A stretch of 64,000 nucleotides of DNA from Sophora flavescens. Lineage: Eukaryota > Streptophyta > Magnoliopsida > Fabales > Fabaceae. The notes beneath the pieces are model-generated. The model saw nothing but the letters and a program-made list of their open reading frames with translations, was not told the origin of the DNA and did not search any database. The stretch lies in contig JAUPTC010000090.1 of the NCBI GenBank assembly GCA_030762895.1, positions 1 through 64,000 on the forward strand. Reading direction: 5' to 3'. Below, in pieces: positions 52,826 to 62,999 of the stretch; the first letter of the stretch is position 1; each line of letters opens with the position of its first letter. Position numbers and translations under genes: made by a program.

Positions 52826-53612
52826 TGATGACAACCAAATGGTGAGGTTGCCTTTGATGATCTTTTTTGGTTGAATTTCAAGCAAGTGAATTTTCGTGTA
52901 ACACTTTGTAACAAAATTAGGTGAAGAAAGAAACAAAAGTGGATGAGGAAGGAATGGTGGAGGCACCACAAACAAGGCTGTTTGATAAGCCTATGACGTT
53001 CGCTACAAGAATCGTGGATTCTTGATAAAAACAAGATGGCTCAACCAAGAACCAAGGAGAACGAAATTCTCACAAAAGGATTTCAATCCAAAATAATATC
53101 CAAATTGTATTCATGTGTTGGGGGGGCGTCTTACTTATAGAAGAATGGCCTAAGATCAATCCTCCCATAATTAATACAATTTAATGCCAAAAGATTCCCT
53201 CCCTAATTATGTGGGATCACACTTGTTTCCCAAATTAAAAGTGTAATCCTCTCATAATCAATACAATTTAATGCAAAAGATTTCCCTCCCTGATTATGTG
53301 GAATTACACTTGTTTCTCAAATTAAAAGTGTAATCCTCTCATAATCAATATAATTTAATGCAAAAGATTTCCCTTCCTAATTATGTGGACTTGCACGCCC
53401 TCTTCATGCTTAAGGGCTTGGATGAGCAAAGTTATTAACTTGGGCTTATTGTCTTCATTACTCGCATGTACACTTGGGCTTGTGTCCATTAAGAGGACCA
53501 CTAATTGAGTTAGGGCTTCTTGGGCTTTCTCTTTGCTCTTGCTCTTGTCATTGGGCCACCAAGACCTTGAATGCTCTCTTGATCCAAATCAATTTCCAAC
53601 GAGCTTACATCA
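52826..53612 (-). repeat. 5' LTR of J (787 bp)
   Basis: TGATGACAACC to CTTACATCA on the plus strand. Same U3 tandem repeats (about 53160-53385). Leader hairpins at about 52965-53095, with GGTGCC instead of GGCGCC and stem CAAACA/TGTTTG. Confidence 0.92.
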
Positions 53613-53730
53613 AATGGAGAGATTTCAAAGAGGCATGGAGAAGCTCACTGTGACTCTTGACAAGTTAGTAGAAATAAAAAGGAGAAGGCATGGAGGAAGG
53701 AGATATGGGGGATGCGATAGAGAAATTGGA
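53613..53730 (+). mobile_element. Element I, second internal copy, remainder
   Basis: Resumes at aatgg and encodes MERFQRGMEKLTVTLDKLVEIKRRRHGGRRYGGCDREIG again, nearly identical to 44266-44400. It stops at GAAATTGGA, joined to a truncated LTR of element K. Confidence 0.85.
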
Positions 53731-53968
53731 CCAAACTATTGTTCTTGGTTGAACCAAACTATTGTTCTCATCAAGAATCCAAGATTCTTGTGGCGAACCT
53801 CACTTGGCTTATCAAAACTCTTGTTTTGTGGCGCCATCATCATCTTCTTACTGATCCATTTTCTTTCTTTCTTCACTTTAATCTTGGTTACAAAGTGTTA
53901 CACGAATTTGTGTTAAAAATTCAACCAAAAAGATCATCAAAGGCAACCTCACCATTTGGTTGTCATCA
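53731..53968 (+). repeat. 5' LTR of K, 5'-truncated
   Basis: Begins CCAAACTATTGTTC, repeats it after GGTTGAA, and has the CAAGAATC/GATTCTTG and CAAAAC/GTTTTG hairpins with GGCGCC at 53830-53835. It ends GTTGTCATCA at 53968. U3 and the first hairpins are missing. Confidence 0.87.
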
Positions 53969-54550
53969 AGTGGTATCAAAGCTTAGGCTTTGGTTGAATT
54001 TTCTGAGTTTTGTTCTTCTTCTTCTACCTTTCTTCTTTTCTTCTTTTAAACCCACAAACACACAAAAAAAAAATACACTTTGAATCTATTTGTGAAGGGA
54101 AATTTCGTGTTGTTGTTCTTGCTCAAAAACAAGTTTTCAAGTGTGATTTTCTTCTTCAAAGTTTGAAAAAAAAAATTTGCACAAATTATAAGAAAAAAAA
54201 TGGGCATGAAATCTTGAAGGAAAAAAAAGGAAGAGAAAAGTCTATTTGAGCAATTTGTGTTCTTGAAACAAAAAAAAGAAAAATATTTCCCTTCTTCCTT
54301 GTTCTTATTTCCAAAGCTTTTCCTTTCTAGCCTTTCCTTTAGTTTCCTTTGTTTTGATAAGTTTTGTGATTTTTGTTACTTGAATTTTTTGGATTTTTGT
54401 GTGGTTTTTGTGTTTACATTTGAGAGGAAAATGGCAAGAGTGTCCAAAATACATTTTTGTGTGGAAAAAGCCAAAAGATTTAAAAAAAATCATTGTGTGA
54501 ACTAGTGAGGTAGTGTAGTGAGGAAACACATAAACTCTTCTACTCAAATC

Positions 54551-56330
54551 ATGACCAACAATGTGGATAGTCCACCATTATCTCCAAGGTCAGCCACTCT
54601 TCAAGCTAGGATGGCCAATCAAGTCCAAGCTCTTCAAAGACAATTGGAGCAAATGCAAGCCAATTATGATAGACAACTTGCTAACCTACACCGTGACGAT
54701 TCAAGTGACTATGATAGTGAAAGATGAAGGCCTAGAGGAGGACGACATAGAGGAGGAGGACATAGGGGGGAGAGAGACGTGATAGAGGACTTGAAGGGGT
54801 CAAAATCAAAGTTCCTCCCTTTATTGGGAAGAATGATCCGGAGGCTTACTTGGAGTGGGAGCTAAAAATAGAACAAGTCTTTGATTGTAATTCATACAAT
54901 GAAAGCAAGAAGGTGAAAGTAGCCGCCCTTGAGTTGCCATATAGGCTTCAATGGCTAAGTGAGGTTGGGGAAATGGTTGTGAACAAACAAGTAGAGGTTC
55001 CATTCTCAATGAAAGCAAGAAGGTGAAACTAGCCGCCCTTGAGTTCAAGGAATATGCCCTTGTGTGGTAGGACCAATTACAAAAAGAAAGGAGAAGACAT
55101 GGAGGAGAGCCCATAGACACTTGGGAGGAGTTGAAATTTGTCATGAGGAAGAGGTTTGTCCCAAATCATTATCAAAGGGACATTCACAACAAATTACAAA
55201 GGCTTACCCAAGGGACCAAAAGCGTTGATGAATATTTCAAGGAGATGGAGTTGGCCTTACTTAGGTCAAATTTTCAAGAAGATAGGGAGGCTACCATGGC
55301 AAGATTCCTACATGGCTTGAATCAAGATATTCAAGACATAGTGGAGTTGCAACATTATGTGGAGCTTGAAGATTTGGTCCAACAAGCCATTAAAGTGGAG
55401 CAACAAATTAAGAGGAGGAAGGCTAAGTATTCTTCTTCTTCATCTTCCAAATTTCCATCCTCAAATTGGAAGGACAAGCAAAAGAAGGAGGGTGCACCCA
55501 CCAAGGAGGCAGTGAGCAACATACAAGGAAAGAAACCCATGGAGACAAACTCTAGGAGCCGTGATGTAAAATGTTTCAAATGCTTAGGCCATGGACACAT
55601 AGCATCCCAATGTCCAACAAAGAGAACTATGGTGTCCATGAATGGGGAAGTGGTATCACAATCCGAGGCTTCAAGTGGAGAGGAAAGTGAAGGAGATGTG
55701 TTCATGCCGGATGGTGATTTACTCATGGAGAGGAGGCTTTTGGGAAGTCAAGTGATGGATCATGAAGCAAGCCAAAGGGAGAATATCTTTCATTCTAGAT
55801 GTCTAATTCAAGGAAAGGTATGTTCTCTAATCATTGATGGTGGGAGTTGTGCCAATGTTGTAAGCACTAGATTGGTGTCCAAATTGAATCTTGTTACTAA
55901 GGCACATCCAAAGCCATATAGGCTTCAATGGCTAAGTGAGGTTGGGGAAATGGTTGTGAACAAACAAGTAGAGGTTCCATTCTCAATTGGAAAGTATGAA
56001 GATCGTGTACTTTGTGATGTGGTGCCTATGGAGGCAAGCCATATGTTGTTGGGAAGGCCTTGGCAATATGACAAAAAGGCCATCCATGATGGGTTCTCAA
56101 ATAAGTTTACCTTCATGTATCAAGACGAAAAGGTCATTCTTTATCCTTTGTCTCCAAAGCAAGTTAGTGAGGATCAAATAAGAATGAGAGAAAAAAGAGA
56201 GCAAGAGAGAAAAGAAGGAGAAGGAGAGAAAAAAATTGACAAAAGGAATGATGAAAAAATAAAGAAAAATCATGAGAAAAAAAGTGAGAAAAATAGAGAT
56301 GAAAAGAGAGGCAAAAGAGAGCTATTTTGA
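54551..56330 (+). pseudogene. gag: Gag-PR of K, several breaks
   Basis: Starts MTNNVDSPPLSPRSATLQARM at 54551. TGA at 54725 ends the first frame (YDSER). A copied PR fragment sits in the Gag core at 54936-55006, and a TAG follows in LVW-stop-DQ near 55068. From 55131 one 399-residue frame gives Gag end, CCHC (CFKCLGHGHIASQC), PR with LIIDGGSCANVVS and the Lys/Glu linker, then a frameshift at about 56310 (KRGKRELF). The pre-RT segment SRQPLYILYCREFCLNSNA continues in frame 56272 up to FGDVFPKEV, where LTR B is inserted. Confidence 0.88.
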
Positions 56331-56493
56331 AACAAAGAGTGAGGTAAAAAGTGCATTGGTCTCAAGGCAGCCCCTATACATACTTTATTGTAGGGAATTT
56401 TGTTTAAATTCTAATGCCTCTAATGATATCTCTTTGTCTAGTGGTGTTAAAAATCTTTTACAGAAATTTGGAGATGTTTTTCCAAAGGAAGTG

Positions 56494-57515
56494 GGATATG
56501 AGCCCAATTTGGAGTATGGTTCAAGAAACTTATCAAGGACTTGGTGGGCCAATTACAAATGTTACAACCAAGAAAGCCCAACAAGTGTTAATTCAAACTA
56601 TGGTTCTCATCATGGAAGCAAGCTCAAATGCAAGATTGGATGGAATGAAGCCCAAATTATTAACTTACATTATCCAACTAAAGGATCCATGACAAGAGGG
56701 GCGTGCAACATGAAGAAGAGTCCAATTTTAGTTGTTTGTCTTAATTCAATAAGTGTAAATGGGTTTTATGAGTGAGCCCAATTACTAAGTGATGTTTTTG
56801 GGGCAGCCCACTTGTAATCCATGAGGGAAAACGAATTTGTATGTGTCTTAGTGGGAGGAATCTTTAGCTTGCATGCTATAAGAACTCCAAAACTAGTGTG
56901 TTGATATTTTGATAAATTGTATTAATTATGGGGGGTTACACTTTTAATGTGAGAAGCAATTGTAACCACCACATAATTAGGGGATAAAGAGTCAAGAAGA
57001 GGAGGGGGCGTAACCTTCATAGTCTTATGGCTGAGTTGAATGATTTGGTGGCTACATTATGAGGGATTTTTAGGCAAATTAACTCAAGTTATGATGGCTG
57101 AGTTAAGTGGGAATAAGTAAGTGTTTAAGGTCGTGAATTAGGCCAATTAAGTGGGGGGTTATGGTTTGGTTTTGGAAGCCCAAAAGTTGGCTGCTCAACT
57201 ATATGTAATTTGTGACAAACACATGAAATAGTAACTTTGATGTTAATTTTGGATCAAATCCATTTTGTGAGAATTTTGTTCTCCTAGGTTCTTGGTTGAA
57301 CCAAACTATTGTTCTCATCAAGAATCCAAGATTCTTGTGGCGAACCTCACTTGGCTTATCAAAACTCTTGTTTTGTGGCGCCATCATCATCTTCTAACTC
57401 ATCCATTTTCTTTATTTCTTCACTTTAATCTTGGTTACAAAGTGTTACACGAATTTGTGTTAAAAATTCAACCAAAAAGATCATCAAAGGCAACCTCATC
57501 GTTTGGTTGTCATCA
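56494..57515 (+). mobile_element. Solo LTR B (1022 bp)
   Basis: Perfect duplications aagtg at 56489-56493 and 57516-57520. The first base is mutated (GGATATGAGCC); the end is GTTGTCATCA. It is the most complete uninterrupted plus-strand LTR B: a degraded Pol tail (GGPITNVTTKKAQQVLIQTM, LLTYIIQLKDP; 56500-56692), a U3 inverted repeat at about 56935-56980, a TATA-like CTATATGTA near 57199 and leader hairpins at about 57250-57382. Confidence 0.94.
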
Positions 57516-58410
57516 AAGTGCCACACGGCCTTCCACCTCTAAGAGGGATTGAGCACCATATTGATCTCATTCCGGGTGCATCATTGCCCAATAGGCCAGC
57601 CTATAGGAGTAACCCTCAAGAGACTAAGGAGATTCAAACCCAAGTGGAGGAGTTGATGCAAAAAGGGTGGGTTCAAGAAAGTATGAGCCCATGTGCAGTG
57701 CCGGTAATTTTGGTACCAAAAAAGATGGTAAGTGGAGGATGTGCACAGATTGTAGGGCTGTGAATAACATCACAATTAAATATAGACATCCTATCCCTAG
57801 GCTTGATGATTTGCTTGATGAATTGTATGGTGCATGCCTATTTTCTAAAATTGATTTAAAAAGTGGGTATCATCAAATTAGAATTAGTAATGGGGATGAA
57901 TGGAAAACTGCCTTTAAAACAAAATATGGATTGTATGAATGGTTAGTAATGCCTTTTGGGTTAACAAATGCACCTAGCACTTTTATGAGGCTTATGAACC
58001 ATGTTCTAAGAGATTTTTTAGGCAAGTTTATTGTGGTGTATTTTGATGATATCAATATATAGTAAAAACTTAGATGATACCTTGAACATTTAAGGGTTGT
58101 TTTACTTGTATTAAGAAAGGAAAAATTGTTTGCAAATTTGGAAAAATGCACTTTTTGTGTGGACCATGTGAATTTCCTTGGTTTTGTGATAAATGCAAAA
58201 GGGGTCCATGTGGACCAAGAGAAAGTTAAGGCCACTCAAGATTGGCCAACCCCCAAAAATGTGAGTGATGTAAGAAGCTTTCATGGTTTGGCTAGTTTCT
58301 ATAGGAGGTTTGTTAGGGATTTTAGTACTTTGGCTGCACCTCTGAATGAAATTGTCAAAAAGAATGTGGGGATTTAAGTGGGGGAAAAAACAAGAGCATG
58401 CTTTTAAGGA
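57516..58410 (+). pseudogene. pol: RT fragment of K, frameshifted
   Basis: Resumes after LTR B: VPHGLPPLRGIEHHIDLIPGASLPNRPAYRSNPQ in frame 57503-57763. One base is lost in the A run at 57717 and the frame moves to 57667-58062 with SKIDLKSGYHQ and VVYFDDI. Bases are lost after YFDDI near 58053, and the last part is in 58126-58377 (CTFCVDHVNFLGFVINAKGVHVDQEKVKA). It ends in the region before RNase H at element L. Confidence 0.88.
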
Positions 58411-59411
58411 TGATGACAAACAAACGATGAGGTTGCCTTTGATGATCTTTTTTTGGTTGAATTTTTAACAAAAATTCGTGTAACACTTTGTAACCAAGAT
58501 TAAAGTGAAGAAATAAAGAAAATGGATGAGTAAGAAGATGATGATGGCGACATAAAACAAGAGTTTTGATAAGCCAGGTGAGGTTCCCCACAAGAATCTT
58601 GGATTCTTGATGAGAACAATAGTTTGGTTCAACCAAGAACCTAGGAGAACAAAATTCTCACAAAATGGATTTGATCCAAAATTAACATCAAAGTTACCAT
58701 TTCATGTGTTTGTCACAAATTACATATAGTTGAGCAGCCAACTTTTGGGCTTCCAAAACCAGTCCATAACCCCCCACTTAATTGGCCTAATTCATGACCT
58801 TAAACACTGACTTATTCCCACTTAACTCAGCCATCATAACATGAGTTAAGAAACCCTCATAATGTAGCCACCAAATCATTCAACTCAGCCTATGAAGGTT
58901 ACGCCCCCCCCTTCTTGACTCTTCATCCCCTAATTATGTGGTGGTTACACTTGCTTCTCACATTAAAAGTGTAACCCCCCATAATTTATACAATTTATCA
59001 AAATATCGACACACTAGTTTAGGAGTTCTTATAGCATGCAAGCTAAAGATTCCTCCCACTAAGACAAATTCGTTTTCCATCATGGATTACAAGTGGGCTG
59101 CCCTAAAAAACATCACTTAGTAATTGGGCTCACTCATAAAACCCATTTACACTTATTGAATTAAAACAAACAACTAAAATTAGACTCTTCTTCATGTTGC
59201 ACGCCCCTCTTGTCATGGATCCTTTAGTTGGATAATGTAAGTTAATAATTTGGGCTTCATTCCATCCAATCTTGCATTTGAGCTTGCTTCCATGATGAGA
59301 ACCATAGTTTGAATTAACACTTGTTGAGCTTTCTTGGTTGTAACATTTGTAATTGGCCCACCAAGTCCTTGATAAGCTTCTTGAACCATACTCCAAATTG
59401 GGCTCATGTCA
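58411..59411 (-). repeat. 3' LTR of L
   Basis: LTR B type, from TGATGACAAAC to GGGCTCATGTCA. Leader hairpins at about 58540-58685 (GGCGAC instead of GGCGCC). U3 inverted repeat near 58930-58985. Confidence 0.9.
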
Positions 59412-59716
59412 TTCCCTCCTTCTTTGAGTGAATTCGTCCTCGAATTGAAGTCTTCATCACCAAAATTAGTCATTTTGGGTGCATCCAGAGTGTTCTTCAC
59501 AATGACATTGCCATAGGGTGCTTCCTTTGGAATGAAATTACCAAATTTCTGCAAAAAAGTTACAACACCACTAGACAAAGAAAGATCCTTAGAAGCATTA
59601 GTAATTAAATAAAAATTGTTGCAATAAAAAATGAATTGGGGTTGCCTTGAAATCAAAGCCTCCTTCTCTTCACTTTTTGTTGCCAAACAACTCTCTTTCT
59701 TTTCACTAATTTTCAC
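59213..59716 (-). CDS. L: pre-RT segment fused to Pol end and LTR tail
   Basis: 167 residues: LISRQPQFIFYCNNFYLITNASKDLSLSSGVVTFLQKFGNFIPKEAPYG is the segment that normally precedes RT. It passes directly into NVIVKNTLDAPKMTNFGDEDFNSRTNSLKEGGNDMS, the end of IN, and crosses the PPT into the LTR (GGPITNVTTKKAQQVL...LLTYIIQLKDP). The join is the same as at 12085-12180, which shows a family with an inherited deletion rather than a private lesion. Confidence 0.8.
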   Translation of the reverse strand: MKISEKKESCLATKSEEKEALISRQPQFIFYCNNFYLITNASKDLSLSSGVVTFLQKFGNFIPKEAPYGNVIVKNTLDAPKMTNFGDEDFNSRTNSLKEGGNDMSPIWSMVQEAYQGLGGPITNVTTKKAQQVLIQTMVLIMEASSNARLDGMKPKLLTYIIQLKDP

Positions 59717-59744
59717 AATATTTTCCTCATTATTTTTCTCTTGA

Positions 59745-60452
59745 TCACTCTTTTTTCAATTGTTTTCTCACCTTTTTCTTCAATCTTTTTCTCACTCTCT
59801 TTTTCAATCCTTTTTTCACTCTCCTTTTCTTTTTTCTCTTGCTCTCTTTTTCTCTCATTCTTATTTGATCCTCACTAACTTGCTTTGGAGATAAAGGAGA
59901 AAGAATGACCTTTCGGTCTTGATGCATGAAGGTGAACTTATTTGAGAACCCATCATGGATGGCCTTTTTGTCATATTGCCAAGGCCTTCCCAACAACATA
60001 TGGCTTGCCTCCATAGGCACCACATCACAAAGTACACAATCTTCATACTTTCCAATTGAGAATGGGACCTCTACTAGTTTGTTCACCACCGTTTCCCCAA
60101 CCTCACTTAGCCATTGAAGCCTATATGGCCTTGGATGTGCCTTAGTAACAAGATTCAATTTGGACACCAATCTAGTGCTTACAACATTGGCACAACTCCC
60201 ACCATCAATGATTAGAGAACATACCTTTCCTTGAATTAGACATCTAGAATGAAAGATATTCTCCCTTTGGCTTGCTTCATGATCCTTGACTTGACTTCCC
60301 AAAAGCCTTCTTACCATGAATAAGTCTCCCTCCTGGAATTTCTTCTCCTTTTTCACTCTCCTCAACACTCGAGGCTTCGATTTTTGAGACCACTTCACCA
60401 TTCCATGCCACCATTGTCCTCTTTGTTGGGCATTGGGATGCAATATGCCCAT
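59745..60452 (-). pseudogene. Protease of L
   Basis: 235 residues holding HSRCLIQGKVCSLIIDGGSCANVVS, QWLSEVGETVVNKLVEVPFSIGKY and LCDVVPMEASHMLLGRPWQYDKK, with the D-G-G-S site intact. Frameshifts separate it from Gag (about 60350) and from the following linker (about 59750, where the frame turns into Lys/Arg only). L thus keeps a normal protease motif, unlike C and H. Confidence 0.84.
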
Positions 60453-61383
60453 GGCCTAAGCATTTGAAACACTTCACATCACGGCTCCTAGAACTTGTTT
60501 CCGTTGGCTTCTTTCCTTGAGGGGTGCTCCCGGCCTCTTTAGAAAATGGTGCACCCTCCTTCTTTGAATCTTCCTTCCAATTTGAGTATGGAAATTTGGA
60601 AGATGAAGAAAACGAATATTTGGACTTTCTCCTCTTAATTTGTTGCTCCACCTTAATGGCTTGTTGGACCAAATCTTCAAGCTCCACATAAGGTTGCAAC
60701 TCCACTATGTCTTGGATATCTTGATTCAAGCCATGTAGGAATCTTGCCATGGTAGCCTCCCTATCCTCTTGAAAATTTGACCTAAGTAACGCCAACTCCA
60801 TCTCCTTGAAATATTCATCAACGCTTTTGGTCCCTTGGGTAAGCCTTTGTAACTTGTTGTGAATATCCCTTTGATAATGATTTGGGACATACCTCTTCCT
60901 CATGATAAATTTCATCTCCTCCCAAGTGTCTATGGGCTCTCTTCCATGTCTTCTCCTTTCTTTTTGTAGTTGGTCCCACCACACAAGTGCATATTCCTTG
61001 AACTCAAGGGAGGCTACTTTCACCTTCTTGCTTTCATTGTATGAATTACAATCAAAGACTTGTTCTATTTTTAGCTCCCACTCCAAGTAAGCCTCCGGAT
61101 CATTCTTCCCAATAAAGGGAGGAACTTTGATTTTGACCCCTTCAAGTCCTCTATCACGTCTCTCTCCCCTATGTCCTCCTCTTCTATGTCGTCCTCCTCT
61201 AGGCCTTCCTCTTTCACTATCATAGTCACTTGAATTGTCACGGTGTAGGTTAGCAAGTTGTCTCTCATAATTGGCTTGCATTTGCTCCATTTGTCTTTGA
61301 AGAGCTTGGACTTGATTGGCCATCCTAGCTTGAAGAGTGGCTGACCTTGGAGATAATGGTGGACTATCTTCATTGTTGGCCAT
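60277..61383 (-). CDS. gag: Gag of L
   Basis: 368 residues from ATG 61383 (MANNEDSPPLSPRSATLQARM). Helical QALQRQMEQMQ segment, Arg/Gly patch, the complete Gag core (IKVPPFIGKNDPEAYLEWEL to LVQQAIKVEQQ), a Ser-rich linker and a CCHC knuckle CFKCLGHGHIASQC. It is the only Gag in the window intact from the start through the knuckle in one uninterrupted frame; a shift follows near 60350. If expressed, it could contribute to particles. Confidence 0.88.
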   Translation of the reverse strand: MANNEDSPPLSPRSATLQARMANQVQALQRQMEQMQANYERQLANLHRDNSSDYDSERGRPRGGRHRRGGHRGERRDRGLEGVKIKVPPFIGKNDPEAYLEWELKIEQVFDCNSYNESKKVKVASLEFKEYALVWWDQLQKERRRHGREPIDTWEEMKFIMRKRYVPNHYQRDIHNKLQRLTQGTKSVDEYFKEMELALLRSNFQEDREATMARFLHGLNQDIQDIVELQPYVELEDLVQQAIKVEQQIKRRKSKYSFSSSSKFPYSNWKEDSKKEGAPFSKEAGSTPQGKKPTETSSRSRDVKCFKCLGHGHIASQCPTKRTMVAWNGEVVSKIEASSVEESEKGEEIPGGRLIHGKKAFGKSSQGS

Positions 61384-61994
61384 GATTTGGGTAGAAGAGT
61401 TTGTGTTTCCTCACTACACTCCCCCACTAGTTCACACAATGGATTTTTTTTTCACTCTTTTGGCTTTTTCCACACAAAAAATGTATTTTGGACACTCTTG
61501 CCTTTTTCCTCTCAAATGTTCTCCTTTAGTTCTTAGAAGAGTCAAAAACAAAAACCACACAAAAATCCAAAAAAATTCAAGTAACAAAAATCACAAAACT
61601 TATCAAAACAAAGGAAACAAAAGGAAAAGCTAGAAAGGCAAAGCTTTGGAAATAAGAACAAGGAAGAAGGGAAATATTTTTCTTTGTTTTTTTGTTTCAA
61701 GAACACAAATTGCTCAAATAGACTTTTCTCTTCCTTTTTTTTCAAGATTTCATGCACAATTTTTTTTCTTATAATTTGTGCAAATCTTATTTTTTTTTCA
61801 AACTTTGAAGAAGAGAATCACACTTGAAAACTTGTTTTTGAGCAAGAACAACAACCACGAAATTTTCCTTCACAAATAGAATCAAAGTGTAATTTTTTTT
61901 TATAGTTTTTGGGTTTAAAAGAAGAAAAGAAGAAAGGTAGAAGATGAAGAACAAAAACACAAAATCCAACCAAAGCCTAAGCTTTGATACCACT

Positions 61995-62999
61995 TGATGA
62001 CAACCAAATGGTGAGGTTGCCTTTGATGATCTTTTTGGTTGAATTTTTAACACAAATTCGTGCAACACTTTGTAACCAAGATTAAAGTGAAGAAATAAAG
62101 AAAATGGATGAGTAAGAAGATGATGATGGCGCCACAAAACAAGAGTTTTGATAAGCCAAGTGAGGTTGGCCACAAGAATCTTGGATTCTTGATGAGATTG
62201 TTTGGTTCAACCAAGAACCTAGGAGAACAAAATTCTCACAAAATGGATTTGATCCAAAATTAACATCCAAGTTACCATTTCATGTGTTTGTCACAAATTA
62301 CATATAGTTGAGCAGCCAACTTTTGGGCTTCCAAAACCAAACCATACCCCCCACTTAATTGGCCTAATTCATGACCTTAAACACTCACTTATTCCCACTT
62401 AACTCAGCCATCATAACATGAGTTAAAAAACCCTCATAATATAGCCACCAAATCATTCAACTCAGTCATAAGACTATGAAGGTTACCCCCCCCCCCCTCT
62501 TCTTGACTCTTCATCCCCCTAATTATGTGGTGGTTACACTTGCTTCTCATATTAAAAGTGTAACCTCCCATAATTTATACAATTTATCAAAATATCAACA
62601 CACTAGTTTAGGAGTTCTTATAGCATGCAAGCTAAAGATTCCTCCCACTAAGACAAATTCGTTTTCCATCATGGATTACAAGTGGGCTGCCCCAAAAACA
62701 TCACTTAGTAATTGGGCTCACTCATAAAACCCATTTACACTTATTGAATTAAAACAAACAACTAAAATTGGACTCTTCTTCATGTTGCACGCCCCTCTTG
62801 TCATGGATCCTTTAGTTGGATAATGTAAGTTAATAATTTGGGCTTCATTCCATACAATCTTGCATTTGAGCTTGCTTCCATGATGAGAACCATAGTTTGA
62901 ATTAACACTTGTTGGGCTTTCTTGGTTGTAACATTTGTAATTGGCCCACCAAGTCCTTGATAAGCTTCTTGAACCATACTCCAAATTGGGCTCATCTCA
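61995..62999 (-). repeat. 5' LTR of L (1005 bp)
   Basis: LTR B type, ending GGGCTCATCTCA (one change from ATATCA). A poly-C run lies at about 62487-62497. Leader hairpins at about 62126-62260 with the GGCGCC box at 62129-62134. Directly followed by satellite. Confidence 0.9.

Larger units (their letters stand above)
45980..53612 (-). mobile_element. Element J: nearly complete autonomous-type retrotransposon
   Basis: 5' LTR 52826-53612 (787 bp), PBS on the minus strand at 52812-52823, one Gag-Pol frame with three stop codons (52205 to 47703), and the 3' LTR at 45980-46749, which lacks its last 17 bases. The target repeat aatgg is at 45975-45979 and 53613-53617. Solo LTR A (46750-47725) sits at the Pol/3' LTR border. 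The host is the second internal copy of element I. Confidence 0.92.
53731..58410 (+). mobile_element. Element K: truncated autonomous-type retrotransposon
   Basis: A partial 5' LTR (53731-53968, beginning in the leader), PBS TGGTATCAAAGC at 53971, gag-PR, and RT interrupted by solo LTR B (56494-57515). The rest of Pol and the 3' LTR are absent because element L begins at 58411. It has many small lesions: a stop in gag at 54725, a 110-bp insertion/duplication at 54936-55045, and several frameshifts. Confidence 0.88.
58411..62999 (-). mobile_element. Element L: gag-PR-only LTR retrotransposon
   Basis: LTRs of B type at 58411-59411 and 61995-62999, minus-strand PPT at 59412-59425 and PBS at about 61981-61992. 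The internal region is only about 2.6 kb: Gag with CCHC, PR, linker, then a direct jump to the Pol end. RT, RH and most of IN are missing. Flanks do not match (aagga before 58411, ccgtt after 62999), and the neighbour is element K on one side and satellite on the other, so the borders come from recombination. Confidence 0.9.
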
